Source: Channa striata (taxonomy: Eukaryota; Chordata; Actinopteri; Anabantiformes; Channidae). From it: a stretch of DNA of 64,000 bases. This document shows positions 63,133-64,000 of this stretch, piece after piece. The position numbers and the translations under genes are program-made. The stretch lies in the NCBI GenBank assembly GCA_033026295.1, contig CM065181.1:1116001-1180000 (forward strand), read 5' to 3'. A model generated the notes under the pieces. It ran no database searches and had not been told where the DNA came from. It saw only the letters and a program-made list of their open reading frames with translations. The first letter of the stretch is position 1; each line of letters starts with the position of its first letter.

Positions 63133-63285
63133 CTCACTTGTAAGTCGCTTTGGATAAAAGCGTCTGCCAAATGCCTAAATGTAAAATGTAAAAATAGGGA
63201 TGGCTGTAGCTCAGCTGGTAAAGCAGTATTTACAGACCGCAGTTTTGACCCTCAAAAAAGGGGGCCCAACCTGGGTTAGAATGAG
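63133..63285 (+). repeat. LINE-type tail joined to a tRNA-like SINE head
   Basis: CACTTGTAAGTCGCTTTGGA, TAAAAGCGTCTGCCAAATGC and TGTAAAATGTAAAAA form the same tail as at 12,560-12,625. It is followed at once by GGCTGTAGCTCAGCTGGTAA and AGCAGT, an A-box tRNA-like head whose B box (about 63,244-63,275) is poor. These look like two separate insertions side by side in an anillin intron. Not a functional tRNA. Confidence 0.55.
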
Positions 63286-64000
63286 GTTTTTGTTAGGGTT
63301 AGGAATTCGTTTGTGATGGTGAGAGTTAGGGTAAGGGGCTAGGGATTGCATTATGTCAGTGAGTGTAGAGTGTAGCGGTACAATCACGTATGTGTGTGCA
63401 TTTGGGCATGTCTTTTTGGCCTTTTGTGGACGAATTTTGGTTCAATACCATTATTGTGAGGACATTTTGGCTGGCCCACACAACTTCAAATGGCTTTTTG
63501 AGGGTGAAGACTGGGTTTTAGTGTCAGGGTTAGAATAAAGGTTTTCATTAAGGTTTAAGGTAATAATGTTTTGGCATTCAGTGATGGTAGGGTAAGGAGC
63601 TAGGGATTGCATTATGTCAGTACAAACGTGTGAGTGTGAATGAGAAGCTACATTGTAAAGTGCTTTGGATAAAAGGGCTGTATAAGTGGGTATTTAGCAT
63701 TTATTAAATACAGTAATGTTTATTAGATGAAGCGAACGGCTTGATTTGAAAAAAGTAATTATCTTAGCGCTGATAACTGGGGAGATGTTTGTAACTAGTC
63801 AGTCATAAACAATATTGGCGCCTATCACTAGGGAACTAAGAGGGAGAGCTGATTTTCGAGTCAATGCACACAACACTGGTTATGAAACTTACTTAAGAGC
63901 ACCAAACCCATAAGCAGGTGTGATATAACTGCTCTTCTGAAGTTATTTTAGAGGGGAAAATAAAGTAGTTTAATACTATTATTTATTTACATGTAATTAA
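63286..64000. other. Anillin intron with duplicated repeat words
   Basis: No exon is seen. GGGCTAGGGATTGCATTATG-like words occur twice (about 63,337 and 63,598), each followed by GTGAGTG-like DNA, suggesting a tandem or inserted repeat of about 260 bp. A GTGCTTTGGATAAAAGGGCT tail word lies at about 63,660. Confidence 0.45.

Noticed and set aside
63198..63275. Possible tRNA gene (GTAGCTCAGCTGGTAAAGCA)
   Set aside because: Only the A box is good. The B box is degraded and no cloverleaf can be drawn, so this is a SINE head.
1..64000. CRISPR array, toxin system or other prokaryote-type module
   Set aside because: No regularly spaced direct repeats, no operons, and all solid genes are spliced vertebrate genes.

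Overview
This window reads as nuclear DNA of a ray-finned (teleost) fish. It carries three vertebrate protein genes with spliced, phase-consistent exons, in AT-rich DNA full of fish-type transposons: L2-clade LINEs with an SGNH-esterase ORF1 and a TTGAA tail, RTE-type LINE pieces, a Tc1/mariner element, hAT-like MITEs and tRNA-derived SINEs. The tachykinin peptides it encodes have the fish form (KPRPHQFIGLM and HKVNSFVGLM). There is no prokaryotic organisation and no CRISPR array, and I recognise no new defence-type system.

Layout. Bases 1-34,860 are a gene desert left of tac1 holding most of the repeats: an old L2 (4.88-5.70 kb), a jockey-like endonuclease fragment (7.5-7.96 kb), SINEs (7.25-11.04 kb), a LINE 3' end (12.3-12.6 kb), an RTE fragment (12.96-13.71 kb), a near full-length but broken L2 (14.04-18.14 kb) and a hAT-like MITE (30.47-31.06 kb). 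tac1 lies on the + strand at 34.87-39.40 kb, with a TATA box, five coding exons and an AATAAA. asns lies on the - strand at 50.29-41.35 kb, with 11 coding exons giving 560 aa, a candidate amino-acid-response element just upstream, and a 1,585-bp Tc1 copy apparently inserted in its 3' UTR. The 3' part of an anillin gene (13 exons, 403 aa, - strand) fills 63.02-56.88 kb; its 5' part lies beyond the right edge.

How the genes relate. tac1 and asns converge tail to tail. asns and anln point the same way. The three have unrelated jobs (neuropeptide precursor, asparagine synthesis, cytokinetic scaffold), so this is shared linkage and not a functional cluster. The points most worth checking are the Tc1 insertion between the asns stop codon and its likely original polyadenylation signal, the exact loss of the transposase catalytic Glu in that Tc1, an RTE tail nested in an L2 within an asns intron with a clean 10-bp target-site duplication, the run of tiny anillin exons, the asns response element, and several perfect hairpins in the desert. 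All exon borders were read by eye from GT/AG sites, reading-frame phase and recalled family sequence; no alignment or expression data were available.
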